5,486 nucleotides of DNA from Alphaproteobacteria bacterium (GCA_030639035.1 DAOWDM010000251.1:1-5486); one strand, 5' to 3'; positions 1 to 5,359 are shown, counted from the first letter of the stretch. Numbers and translations: made by a program. The notes: generated by a model from the letters alone, not told the origin.

Positions 1-6
1 CCAACC

Positions 7-89
7 GTCATTCTGAATTTAATTCAGAATCCACCTTTTTACTTTACTGTCAAAAAAGAAGATGGATCCTGAATCAAGTTCAGGATGAC
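7..89. repeat. Palindromic repeat element, copy 1 (about 83 bp)
   Basis: The two 26-base ends, 7-32 and 64-89, are imperfect reverse complements of each other, beginning GTCAT and ending ATGAC. Each arm is itself a small palindrome: TTCTGAATTTAATTCAGAA on the left and CCTGAATCAAGTTCAGG on the right. The arms are joined by a T-rich then A-rich stretch that can extend the stem. The same layout recurs at 1256-1335. It carries no coding sequence. It resembles the REP- or MITE-like dispersed palindromes common in AT-rich alphaproteobacteria. I infer that it would fold as a long hairpin if transcribed. Confidence 0.85.
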
Positions 90-124
90 GACTGAGTTTG
101 ACAAGATAGCTATTATTAAAAACT

Positions 125-208
125 GTCATCGAATTAGATAACATTTACAATTCTCAGCCATCATGGCTGGGAATCTGGATACCCGAAAGCTTTGCTTCTC
201 ATAATGAC
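125..208. repeat. Palindromic repeat element of the GTCAT/ATGAC family, divergent copy
   Basis: This stretch begins GTCAT (125-129) and ends AATGAC (203-208), giving a length close to the 80-83 bp elements. It holds two internal hairpins. One is 151-173, where TTCTCAGCCA pairs with TGGCTGGGAA apart from one wobble. The other is near 185-200, with AAGC and GCTT around a TTT loop. Its right half starts CTGGATACCCGAA, which recurs exactly at 2523-2535. The left boundary is uncertain, because only the terminal pentamer supports it. Confidence 0.55.
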
Positions 209-235
209 GTTGGAGGTTGCTTTTAACGTTTTTGC

Positions 236-253
236 ATCAACTTAAATCAGATA
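236..253 (+). repeat. 18-bp exact direct repeat, copy A
   Basis: The 18 bases ATCAACTTAAATCAGATA occur here and again at 2597-2614, in the same orientation. In both places they lie downstream of a CTGGATACCCGAA hairpin (175-187 here, 2523-2535 there), with TTTGCAT at or just before the repeat. They therefore look like the conserved right edge of a larger mosaic repeat unit: 175-253 here and 2523-2614 there. The middle parts differ in sequence and length. Confidence 0.8.
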
Positions 254-338
254 GAGCCTAAACTACATACATAATTAAATATACTGTTCCCAGAATTCTT
301 CTTATACTTACTTGCCATAAAAAGGAAAAAGACAGCCC

Positions 339-1127
339 ATGAACAATAATTTAAGCGTTGATTATGCCATTCACTCAGATTTTTTAATCCATTGGACAGG
401 AAAAGACATTGAAACTCATGAATGGAGCAACGATCCGCAATCAAAAACAGACCCAAAAACGACAGATAAATACATAGAGAGATTGCGAGGTATCCTAAAG
501 CATGGTTTTTGGATGACAGAAGATACTGAAGAATATCCAGAATTAGATGCACCTAAAGTTCCCCAAACATGTTTTACAGAATTACGTCTTTCCCAAGCCA
601 GACGACATGCAAAAAAATTTGGGCGACTTGGTATAGGCATGAAAAGGTTCTTTGTTTTTAATCGTGGTGGTCGACCTTTGATTTATTACGGAATCAAGAA
701 AAATGGGAATATGGTTAAAGACCCTCTTCTTGAAGCATGCAAAGAACAGTTAAAAGATAAAAAACTACTGAATTTTTTTAAGCAAATGCATGAAACAAGA
801 GAAGAAAGTGGAAGGTATATCTTAAATTATGATCTTTATTCCGAATCAGAATGGAGAATTCTTTACATGGAACAGAAAGAAGCGGAAGAACCTACTTATG
901 AATATCGCAACTCCTTAAAAAAAGAAGAAAATGAAAAATTAAAGTATCTTTTGCCATTGGATATTCATCTTGGCATGATTGTTTACCCATCAGTAGATGT
1001 TAAGAACAAAGCCTTTGAAGATGAAGAAATCAGAGACACAATCAAAAAAATAAGAACTCAGAAGTCTACCTGTGAAGGTCTAAATTGGCCTATTGAAATA
1101 GATTTAGATGCTTGCAGGAATTTTTAA
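339..1127 (+). CDS. AbiGi-like abortive-infection protein
   Basis: The product is a soluble protein of 262 residues with no signal peptide or membrane segment. It resembles the AbiGi family, the proposed antitoxin half of the lactococcal AbiG phage-exclusion system. Family-like signatures are SDFLIHWTGKDI at residues 13-24, the block VPQTCFTELRLS (74-85), H91, GRLGIGMKR (95-103), and SESEWRI (168-174). The EWR motif is shared with related DUF2971-type proteins, which are the main alternative assignment. The C-terminal third is rich in Lys and Glu. The ATG is preceded by AAGGAA (322-327) at a suitable distance. A TATACT hexamer at 304-309 could be a -10 box, without a clear -35. In AbiG the partner gene abiGii encodes a nucleotidyltransferase-like toxin. 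None lies on either side here, so the gene is an orphan. Palindromic repeats flank it on both sides. The family call comes from remembered motifs, not a search. Confidence 0.65.
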   Translation: MNNNLSVDYAIHSDFLIHWTGKDIETHEWSNDPQSKTDPKTTDKYIERLRGILKHGFWMTEDTEEYPELDAPKVPQTCFTELRLSQARRHAKKFGRLGIGMKRFFVFNRGGRPLIYYGIKKNGNMVKDPLLEACKEQLKDKKLLNFFKQMHETREESGRYILNYDLYSESEWRILYMEQKEAEEPTYEYRNSLKKEENEKLKYLLPLDIHLGMIVYPSVDVKNKAFEDEEIRDTIKKIRTQKSTCEGLNWPIEIDLDACRNF

Positions 1128-1201
1128 ACTTACCCATTCCTAAAACTCACATAAATTCTGTGGACAGTATATCTAATTATCCAGTGATACAGCCAAAAAG
1201 G

Positions 1202-1233
1202 CTAGATTTTCGAATCTGTAATTCGAGAATGAC
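1202..1233. repeat. Short hairpin repeat of the GTCAT/ATGAC family
   Basis: The segment reads CTAGAT, then a hairpin, then AGAATGACAAG. In the hairpin TTTCGAAT (1208-1215) pairs with ATTCGAGA (1221-1228) around a CTGTA loop, with one wobble. It has the same plan as 2523-2555 (CTGGAT, a CGAACC/GGTTCG hairpin, AGTATGACAAG) and as the right half of the element at 125-208. The AAAAAGGCTA just upstream has a near copy upstream of the 2523 element. It is probably a diverged or partial copy of the same repeat. Confidence 0.55.
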
Positions 1234-1255
1234 AAGTGGAATTTCCACCTCAATC

Positions 1256-1335
1256 GTCATCCTGAATTTAGTTCAGGATCTCCTTTTTTCTTTCTCAGGT
1301 AAAAGAAGTAGATACTGAAACAAGTTCAGCATGAC
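1256..1335. repeat. Palindromic repeat element, copy 2 (about 80 bp)
   Basis: This is the second copy of the element at 7-89. The left arm, 1256-1281, starts GTCATCCTGAATTTAGTTCA. The right arm, 1310-1335, ends ACAAGTTCAGCATGAC. A T-rich then A-rich centre lies between them, as in copy 1. The two arms are imperfect reverse complements and each is palindromic on its own. It sits between the AbiGi-like gene and the structured RNA and contains no gene. Together with copy 1 it brackets the AbiGi-like gene. Confidence 0.85.
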
Positions 1336-1410
1336 GAGGGAGTGTTGGGCGATGTTAATGAACTACTACAAATTATCTTGCATAAAAAAATTAAATCGTC
1401 TAAACTCAAC

Positions 1411-1635
1411 CTTGAAATGTAGGAATAAATCTACATTTCGGGGCGTAGTAACCCCTTATCTTCAGCAGTGCTACTAAGGATACTAGCACTGTAAAAAATG
1501 AGTATCCCCGATCTTTATGGTCGGGGAGAGTGTAGCGTATGTCCAAGTCTCTTTTGACTAAAGGCTACTCTGCCATTCCTGAAGATATGGTTTACTAACT
1601 CCCCGACTGCCGATTTTAGGCAGTCGTTTTTGTTT
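1411..1635 (+). ncRNA. Structured RNA, candidate stand-alone HEARO/omega-RNA
   Basis: Directly visible structure: (1) a perfect 9-bp hairpin, 1414-1422 with 1431-1439. (2) A long-range helix: 1457-1465 with 1579-1587 (9 bp, perfect), CC 1454-1455 with GG 1589-1590, TAGTAA 1446-1451 with TTACTA 1592-1597, and GGGG 1440-1443 with CCCC 1601-1604. (3) Inside it, an 8-bp hairpin, 1466-1473 with 1484-1491. (4) A pseudoknot: the loop GGATAC (1478-1483) is complementary to GTATCC (1502-1507). (5) A hairpin CCCCGA/TCGGGG, 1506-1511 with 1521-1526. (6) A hairpin GTAGC/GCTAC, 1532-1536 with 1564-1568, holding an inner AGTC/GACT. (7) A terminal intrinsic terminator. This order, and the motif UAGCGUAUGUCC at 1533-1544, match my memory of IscB omega-RNA (UAGCGGAUGCC in the OgeuIscB scaffold). 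Those RNAs guide a transposon nuclease and carry the guide at the 5' end. No iscB or isrB ORF is present. The alternative is a cis-acting leader of the barrel gene downstream. That it is a structured RNA is well supported; the family is not proven. Confidence 0.65.
1604..1635 (+). terminator. Intrinsic terminator ending the structured RNA
   Basis: An 8-bp GC-rich stem, CGACTGCC (1604-1611) with GGCAGTCG (1619-1626), has a GATTTTA loop and is followed directly by TTTTTGTTTT. It lies immediately 3' of the long-range helix of the structured RNA and shares its first bases with it (CCCCG, 1601-1605). It ends only about 28 bases before the start codon of the outer-membrane protein gene, so it could also act as an attenuator for that gene. 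Confidence 0.85.
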
Positions 1636-1663
1636 TAAATAATAAAACACGGAGTTTTGAACT

Positions 1664-2368
1664 ATGAATTTTAAATCTTTTCTTCTAAGTGCTGTTTGTG
1701 TCTGTGCTTTAGTCTCAACGGCTCATGCAGAAGAATCCCCTTCAATGCCTAAAGGTCTGTATTTCGGAGTAAAAACTGGTGCGGCTTTTATGGATATTGA
1801 CAACATCAAAAATAAAACTGATGTTGCTAATCCTGCTGTTATTTCTAAAAAAAGTGAAGATGATTCTGTCTGGAATATAAGTCCTGCCATTGGTTACGAC
1901 TGGTCAAAAACAAAAGGCGTGCCTGTTCGTACAGAGCTAGAATATACTTGGCGTGCAGATATGAACTATGATTCAAATCCTATCTTTGTAAATGCAGCTG
2001 TTCCATCAGAAATGAGCAGTAAGGTAGAATCTGAAAGCCTGATGTTAAATGTTTACTATGACATCAAAATAGGTGAAGCATTCACTCCTTATGTTGGTGT
2101 TGGTTTAGGTTATGCTCGGAATAAGACAGAAACAAAAGGCTATGTGCCTTCACTTGCTTTATCTGATTCTGGAAGCAAAACAAAAACAAACTTTGCTTGG
2201 TCTTTAGGAGCAGGAAGCAGTTATACAATTACTGACAATTTGTCTTTTGATGCTGGCTACAGATATGTAGATTTAGGCAAAGCAATGTGGGAAGTTAGTG
2301 ATGTAAAACTAGCCTCTGATGATATTGATGCTCACGAAATTCGTGTTGGTTTGAGATATACTTTTTAG
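1664..2368 (+). CDS. Small outer-membrane beta-barrel protein
   Basis: The product has 234 residues. It begins with a Sec signal peptide: Asn-Phe-Lys, a hydrophobic core (residues 6-17), and a likely signal peptidase I site after AHA at 20-22. The mature part alternates polar and hydrophobic residues as in beta strands (LYFGVKTGAAFMDI, FTPYVGVGLGYA, FAWSLGAGSSYTI, LSFDAGYRYVDLG) and ends in RVGLRYTF. A C-terminal aromatic residue of this kind is the usual recognition signal for outer-membrane assembly. Length and pattern fit the OMP_b-brl / opacity-protein class of eight-stranded barrels; relation to Rickettsiales surface antigens is possible but not shown. GGAG (1651-1654) lies nine bases before the ATG. 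The terminator of the structured RNA ends about 28 bases upstream, leaving little room for a separate promoter; AATAAT at 1638-1643 is the best -10 candidate. The exact role (adhesin, porin or structural) cannot be told. Confidence 0.85.
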   Translation: MNFKSFLLSAVCVCALVSTAHAEESPSMPKGLYFGVKTGAAFMDIDNIKNKTDVANPAVISKKSEDDSVWNISPAIGYDWSKTKGVPVRTELEYTWRADMNYDSNPIFVNAAVPSEMSSKVESESLMLNVYYDIKIGEAFTPYVGVGLGYARNKTETKGYVPSLALSDSGSKTKTNFAWSLGAGSSYTITDNLSFDAGYRYVDLGKAMWEVSDVKLASDDIDAHEIRVGLRYTF

Positions 2369-2384
2369 AGCAACTGCAAACATT

Positions 2385-2450
2385 CGTCATTGCGAGATAC
2401 GTTTCTTGATTTTTTAAATTATCTCGTTGTTTCAACTTCTCGCAATGACG
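2385..2450. repeat. Inverted repeat with perfect 13-bp arms
   Basis: CGTCATTGCGAGA (2385-2397) is the exact reverse complement of TCTCGCAATGACG (2438-2450), enclosing 40 AT-rich bases. The outer GTCAT/ATGAC ends match the other repeats of the window, but the arm interior is different, so it is a second subfamily. It begins 17 bases after the stop codon of the outer-membrane protein gene. The stem could stabilise or end that transcript, although no T-run follows. An open frame that crosses it is a by-product of the repeat. Confidence 0.8.
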
Positions 2451-2522
2451 TTGTTTTTGCTACTGTTCTTGTTAGAAGTGCAGGGAAGCCAGAATACCTG
2501 AAAAGGCTAAAAAGAAGAAAGA

Positions 2523-2614
2523 CTGGATACCCGAACCTTTGGTTCGAGTATGACAAGCGGGGTTTCTACAGCAATGACAATACTTGCATTTTGCATATCA
2601 ACTTAAATCAGATA
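2523..2614 (+). repeat. Mosaic repeat unit with hairpin and 18-bp conserved end
   Basis: The unit starts CTGGATACCCGAA (2523-2535) and contains the hairpin CGAACC (2532-2537) with GGTTCG (2541-2546) around TTT. It continues AGTATGACAAG and ends with ATCAACTTAAATCAGATA (2597-2614). Both the first 13 bases and the last 18 recur at 175-187 and 236-253; the interior does not. It lies 13 bases past the stop codon of the cysteine-rich gene on the opposite strand, so its hairpin may help end that transcript. Apart from the repeats, 2369-2627 holds nothing recognisable. Confidence 0.65.
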
Positions 2615-2627
2615 AACTCTAGCTGGA

Positions 2628-3152
2628 TTATCTTTGACCTGTGGTTTTGCCTATTTTTGATTTGGTGTCTAGCTTGTTTTTGCCTTTAAAGCTGGAATAC
2701 ATTTCACGTCCTTTTAGGCGGTCTATTGTAACTTTGTAGAATGGAGCACCAGATAGCTCGGTTATAAATACAAAGGCTTTTTCATCATCTATTTTGATTT
2801 TACCGATTTTTCTGCCTTTTATTAGTTTTACAAGTTTGTCCTGTATCAGCTCTTTAACTTCTTCGACAGTAAGTTTTCTAGGCTCTTCATTCTTTTTCAG
2901 GCATTTGCAGTTGTTGTCTTTTTCATCAGTGCATTCGCATACTGCATATTTAATGCATTTTTCGTCTTTTTTCTCAAGGCAGTTGCATTTAGCAGCTTCT
3001 TTATCAATAAATTCACAAACAGGAGCGTTTATTAAATCACCAAAATAGCCAAGATCACTGCCTAAGTCATCTACAGAACGAGCATTAACAGTAGAGGAGG
3101 CAAATATTGCAGTTATAAATGCTATTATTATGAGTTTGTTAAAATGAAGCAC
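2628..3152 (-). CDS. Exported cysteine-rich protein of unknown function
   Basis: I do not recognise this gene. It encodes 174 residues from a GTG start (3152-3150), preceded on its strand by AAAGGAG at about eight bases, which fixes the start. Residues 1-24 form a signal peptide with hydrophobic core LIIIAFITAIFA (7-18) and a likely cut after VNA (22-24). There is no lipobox Cys, so the product is probably periplasmic or secreted. Residues 46-84 hold eight Cys (46, 56, 58, 66, 72, 74, 82, 84), spaced as three CxC pairs separated by Lys/Glu/Asp-rich stretches. Such a cluster suggests disulfides or metal binding. A Cys-free domain follows (about 92-150), with a predicted helix (VEEVKELIQDKLVKLI) and strands (KIGKIKIDDEKAFVFITEL, FYKVTIDRL), vaguely PepSY-like. 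A basic tail ends it. It is divergent from the ELM1 gene across 95 bases. Confidence 0.75.
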   Translation of the reverse strand: MLHFNKLIIIAFITAIFASSTVNARSVDDLGSDLGYFGDLINAPVCEFIDKEAAKCNCLEKKDEKCIKYAVCECTDEKDNNCKCLKKNEEPRKLTVEEVKELIQDKLVKLIKGRKIGKIKIDDEKAFVFITELSGAPFYKVTIDRLKGREMYSSFKGKNKLDTKSKIGKTTGQR

Positions 3153-3178
3153 TTGAATTTCTCCTTTTGCAAAAATAA

Positions 3179-3184
3179 AGTATA
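3179..3184 (-). promoter_or_regulatory. Possible -10 box for the cysteine-rich gene
   Basis: On the minus strand this hexamer reads TATACT, a five-of-six match to the sigma-70 -10 box, 26 bases upstream of the GTG start. No convincing -35 box lies 16-18 bases further upstream, so the assignment is weak. The 95-base divergent region must also hold the promoter of the ELM1 gene, for which I see no clear boxes. Confidence 0.3.
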
Positions 3185-3247
3185 ACGCATATTTAATGTA
3201 CAGAGTATTCTATTTATTGATTATCTGTAAAAAGAGGAAGTTGCTGT

Positions 3248-4237
3248 ATGACTGATAAAATTCGGAATATTTGGGTTCTTGCGGATAATAGAGCAGGGAA
3301 TGTAAGTCAAGCTCTTGGCGTTGCAGAAATGCTGGGCTGTCCTTTTGAAGTGAAAAATATCCAGTATAATTCGTTTGTAAAAATGCCTAATTTTTTACGA
3401 GGAGCTTCTGCTATAGGCATAGATTCTTCTTGTATGAAACAGCTTGCTCCTCCATATCCTGATTTAGTAATAGCTGCAGGTCGCAGGTCTGCTCCTCTTG
3501 CTCGCTGGATAAAGAAAAAGTCAGGCGGTAAAACTTTTCTTGCTCAAATTATGTACCCTAGCTTAAGCGGTATAAATGATTTTGATATTGTAGTCGTTCC
3601 TAATCATGACAAAGCTAATATTTGCGGAAAAAATATTTTGCGTGTTACAGGTTCACCTCACAGAGTAACAGAAGAAAGGTTGAAAAAAGAGGCTGAAAAC
3701 TGGAAAGAACGTTTTTCTCATCTGCCAAGACCGTGGATTGCTTTGATTGTTGGCGGAGCTACAAAAAGCAAGCCGTTTACAGCAGGTATGGCAAAGAAAC
3801 TAGCTGAAGATACTAAAAAACTTGCACCAAATGGAGGCTCGTTTTTAGTTACAACTTCACGCCGTACAGGTCTTGAAGCTGAAAAAGCTATTTATTCAGT
3901 TATGCCAGAACAAAGCTATACCTATAAATGGGGGGACAAGTCGGAAAATCCATATTTTGGATTTTTAGCTCTTGCAGACACTATTGTGGTAACTGGGGAT
4001 TCTATGTCAATGTGTTCTGAAGCGTGTGCTAGTCCTGTGCCTGTATATATATATTCACCTTCTGATACGGCAAGCGATAAACATGCAAAGTTTCATCAGG
4101 AATTGTATGAAAATGGATACGCTAGACCGCTAGAACAAGCTTTAATAAATGAAAAAAGGAAGCTTGAGGACTGGTCTCACGCTTCCTTAAATGCATCTAA
4201 AACGGTTGCTGACGAAATCAAGCTACAGATTTATTGA
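3248..4237 (+). CDS. ELM1-family protein (DUF1022), GT-B-like fold
   Basis: The product has 329 residues, matching the full length of the 'mitochondrial fission ELM1 family' proteins common in alphaproteobacteria. The plant homologue recruits dynamin-related protein to mitochondria. The bacterial role is unknown; the fold resembles nucleotide-sugar-using GT-B glycosyltransferases, so an envelope role is a guess. Visible family blocks are LADNRAGNVSQALG (11-24), PDLVIAAGRRSAPLARW (71-87), VTGSPHRV (133-140), the linker and second-domain start PRPWIALIVGG (160-170), TTSRRTG (202-208), NPYFGFLALAD (234-243) and VTGDSMSMCSEA (248-259). The last is the likely ligand-binding segment. There is no signal peptide or membrane helix. 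GAGGAAG (3234-3240) lies seven bases before the ATG. The gene converges on the YHS gene with five bases between stop codons and no visible terminator. It appears intact. Confidence 0.9.
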   Translation: MTDKIRNIWVLADNRAGNVSQALGVAEMLGCPFEVKNIQYNSFVKMPNFLRGASAIGIDSSCMKQLAPPYPDLVIAAGRRSAPLARWIKKKSGGKTFLAQIMYPSLSGINDFDIVVVPNHDKANICGKNILRVTGSPHRVTEERLKKEAENWKERFSHLPRPWIALIVGGATKSKPFTAGMAKKLAEDTKKLAPNGGSFLVTTSRRTGLEAEKAIYSVMPEQSYTYKWGDKSENPYFGFLALADTIVVTGDSMSMCSEACASPVPVYIYSPSDTASDKHAKFHQELYENGYARPLEQALINEKRKLEDWSHASLNASKTVADEIKLQIY

Positions 4238-4242
4238 GTTTT

Positions 4243-4704
4243 CTAGTTTTTGGATATCTGTTCCCAGTTTAAATCAGCTTTCTTGATGTTGTTATCAAGG
4301 TCATACTGCCATTTCAGGTGAGCTTCAATAGAGCAGTTCATGTATAGCTTTTCATCAGTAATAATCCACAGTTTTGGATCAGATTTTTCCTGTTTTCCAT
4401 ATGCAATCATATAAGAGCATAAACCATCATATAATGGGAGATACTTGTCTGGATTTGCAATAAAGGAATCGCGATGCTCTGCTTTTGAGAACAGCCAAGA
4501 ATCTCCATTATGTGCCACTTCAAACTCTTCAGAACCTTTTGTTGCATAGCCAATAGTGTAATATGCAACAGGGTCATAACCAAAAAGTGCAACTTTTTTT
4601 GTAGTCGCCTGTGCTGAGTCAAATACTGGGGATAAAAAGCCAGTAAAATGTACTGCAACACCAATTACTACGATAACTATTAAAGCAACAATGGATTTTC
4701 GCAT
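4243..4704 (-). CDS. Membrane-anchored YHS-domain protein
   Basis: The product has 153 residues. An N-terminal hydrophobic helix (about 5-20, no clear cleavage site) anchors or exports it. Residues 36-132 form a single YHS-type domain, the fold often found in metal-handling and copper/heavy-metal proteins. Conserved pieces are ALFGYDPVAYY (39-49), W70 and F72, F81, the P85/Y88/P90 run, GLCSYMIAYG (94-103), and LWIITDEKLY (112-121) with W132. C96 sits where family members usually have a conserved Cys (GGYCA). Related proteins are sometimes annotated as selenoproteins, but there is no in-frame TGA here. GGGAA precedes the ATG at a normal distance (complement of 4713-4717). The gene lies 70 bases downstream of the universal stress gene on the same strand, with no terminator visible between them, so co-transcription is possible. 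The bound ligand cannot be read from sequence. Confidence 0.85.
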   Translation of the reverse strand: MRKSIVALIVIVVIGVAVHFTGFLSPVFDSAQATTKKVALFGYDPVAYYTIGYATKGSEEFEVAHNGDSWLFSKAEHRDSFIANPDKYLPLYDGLCSYMIAYGKQEKSDPKLWIITDEKLYMNCSIEAHLKWQYDLDNNIKKADLNWEQISKN

Positions 4705-4774
4705 TTTTTAATTTCCCTATATTCTAAATAATTTGCTGTGATTATATGTTTAATTTACTCAAATTCAATAAAAT

Positions 4775-5293
4775 TCATGCAAGAAGGTCTATTTCTTCAT
4801 CTGAAAGATTACTTGGAACTATGGTAATTGGTATTTTCAGGTTGTTTGTTTGCTTGCCTGCAATGGCTGAAATAATAGAAGATGTATATTCACCGCTTGA
4901 GGAAAGAACTAGGACTTTAATCGGTTCTTCATCAATAAGCTTTGCAATTTCGTCAGATTTGCTACCTTCTCTTAAATGAAGGGTAGGGGATTGTCCAGTA
5001 ATAGAGGATACAATAGCAGCATAATGTTGAAGCTGGTATTTTCCTTCTTCATACGCTTCATTGCGAATAAGATCCCCTACACCCATGAAATGTTGAAACT
5101 CGCTTGTATCTATTACATATGCAAGAGCAATTCTTCCGCCTGTTTTTCTAGCTCGTTTTCCTGCATACCTTATCGCTGAACGCTGGTCGTTGCTTTTATT
5201 GACAATTACAAGGACAACTCGATCTGTTTCACCAGCTTTTACTATGGAATGCTCATTAGAGCAATGTTCAGCAGTAATGTTATCATCAGTCAT
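4775..5293 (-). CDS. Universal stress protein, UspA family
   Basis: The product is a cytoplasmic protein of 172 residues with one USP domain at about residues 24-162, after a variable 20-residue N-terminus. Visible features are strand 1 RVVLVIVNKS (25-34), SAIRYAGKRARKTGGRIALAYVID (39-62), the helix after GDLIRNEAYEEGK, the strand TLHLREG (104-110), KVLVLSSSG (126-134), and the end AGKQTNNLKIPITIVP (145-160). The usual ATP-loop G-x2-G-x9-G-[ST] is not present in standard form after S131-G134, so nucleotide binding is doubtful; the AGK...PVTIVP-type end is typical of alphaproteobacterial members. The frame stays open to a TTG at 5299, but AAAGGA on the minus strand would then lie only one base away. 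From the ATG at 5293 it has a normal seven-base spacing, so I use that ATG. A CRP/FNR-type box lies upstream. Confidence 0.9.
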   Translation of the reverse strand: MTDDNITAEHCSNEHSIVKAGETDRVVLVIVNKSNDQRSAIRYAGKRARKTGGRIALAYVIDTSEFQHFMGVGDLIRNEAYEEGKYQLQHYAAIVSSITGQSPTLHLREGSKSDEIAKLIDEEPIKVLVLSSSGEYTSSIISAIAGKQTNNLKIPITIVPSNLSDEEIDLLA

Positions 5294-5359
5294 TAACAAG
5301 TCCTTTGCAGTTATATATTAAAATATTAATGTCAGATAAACCATATAAATACAAGATGG

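Noticed and set aside
1112..1318. Open frame of 68 codons on the plus strand
   Set aside because: It overlaps the end of the AbiGi-like gene and then translates the repeats at 1202-1233 and 1256-1335; an accident of the repeat sequence.
1..1335. CRISPR array formed by the repeats
   Set aside because: The repeats are irregularly spaced, differ in interior sequence and are separated by a gene; there are no regular spacers and no cas genes.
1414..1475. Remnant of a TnpB C-terminus
   Set aside because: One frame reads CRNKSTFRGVVTP and then stops, which recalled the ends of IS200/IS605 tnpB genes. The same bases are fully explained as the first hairpin and the long-range helix of the structured RNA, and no upstream tnpB sequence is present.
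1411..1635. Structured RNA as RNase P, tmRNA, SRP RNA or 6S RNA
   Set aside because: None of the hallmark sequences of the first three is visible, and a multi-branched fold with a pseudoknot does not match the single rod with a central bubble of 6S RNA.
2390..2689. Open frame of 99 codons on the plus strand
   Set aside because: It runs through the inverted repeat 2385-2450 and the mosaic repeat 2523-2614, then into the antisense of the cysteine-rich gene. It has no ribosome site of its own, and the product looks like no protein.
5294..5299. Extension of the universal stress protein to the TTG at 5299
   Set aside because: The ribosome site would be only one base from the TTG, while the ATG at 5293 has normal spacing; the extension adds just two residues.
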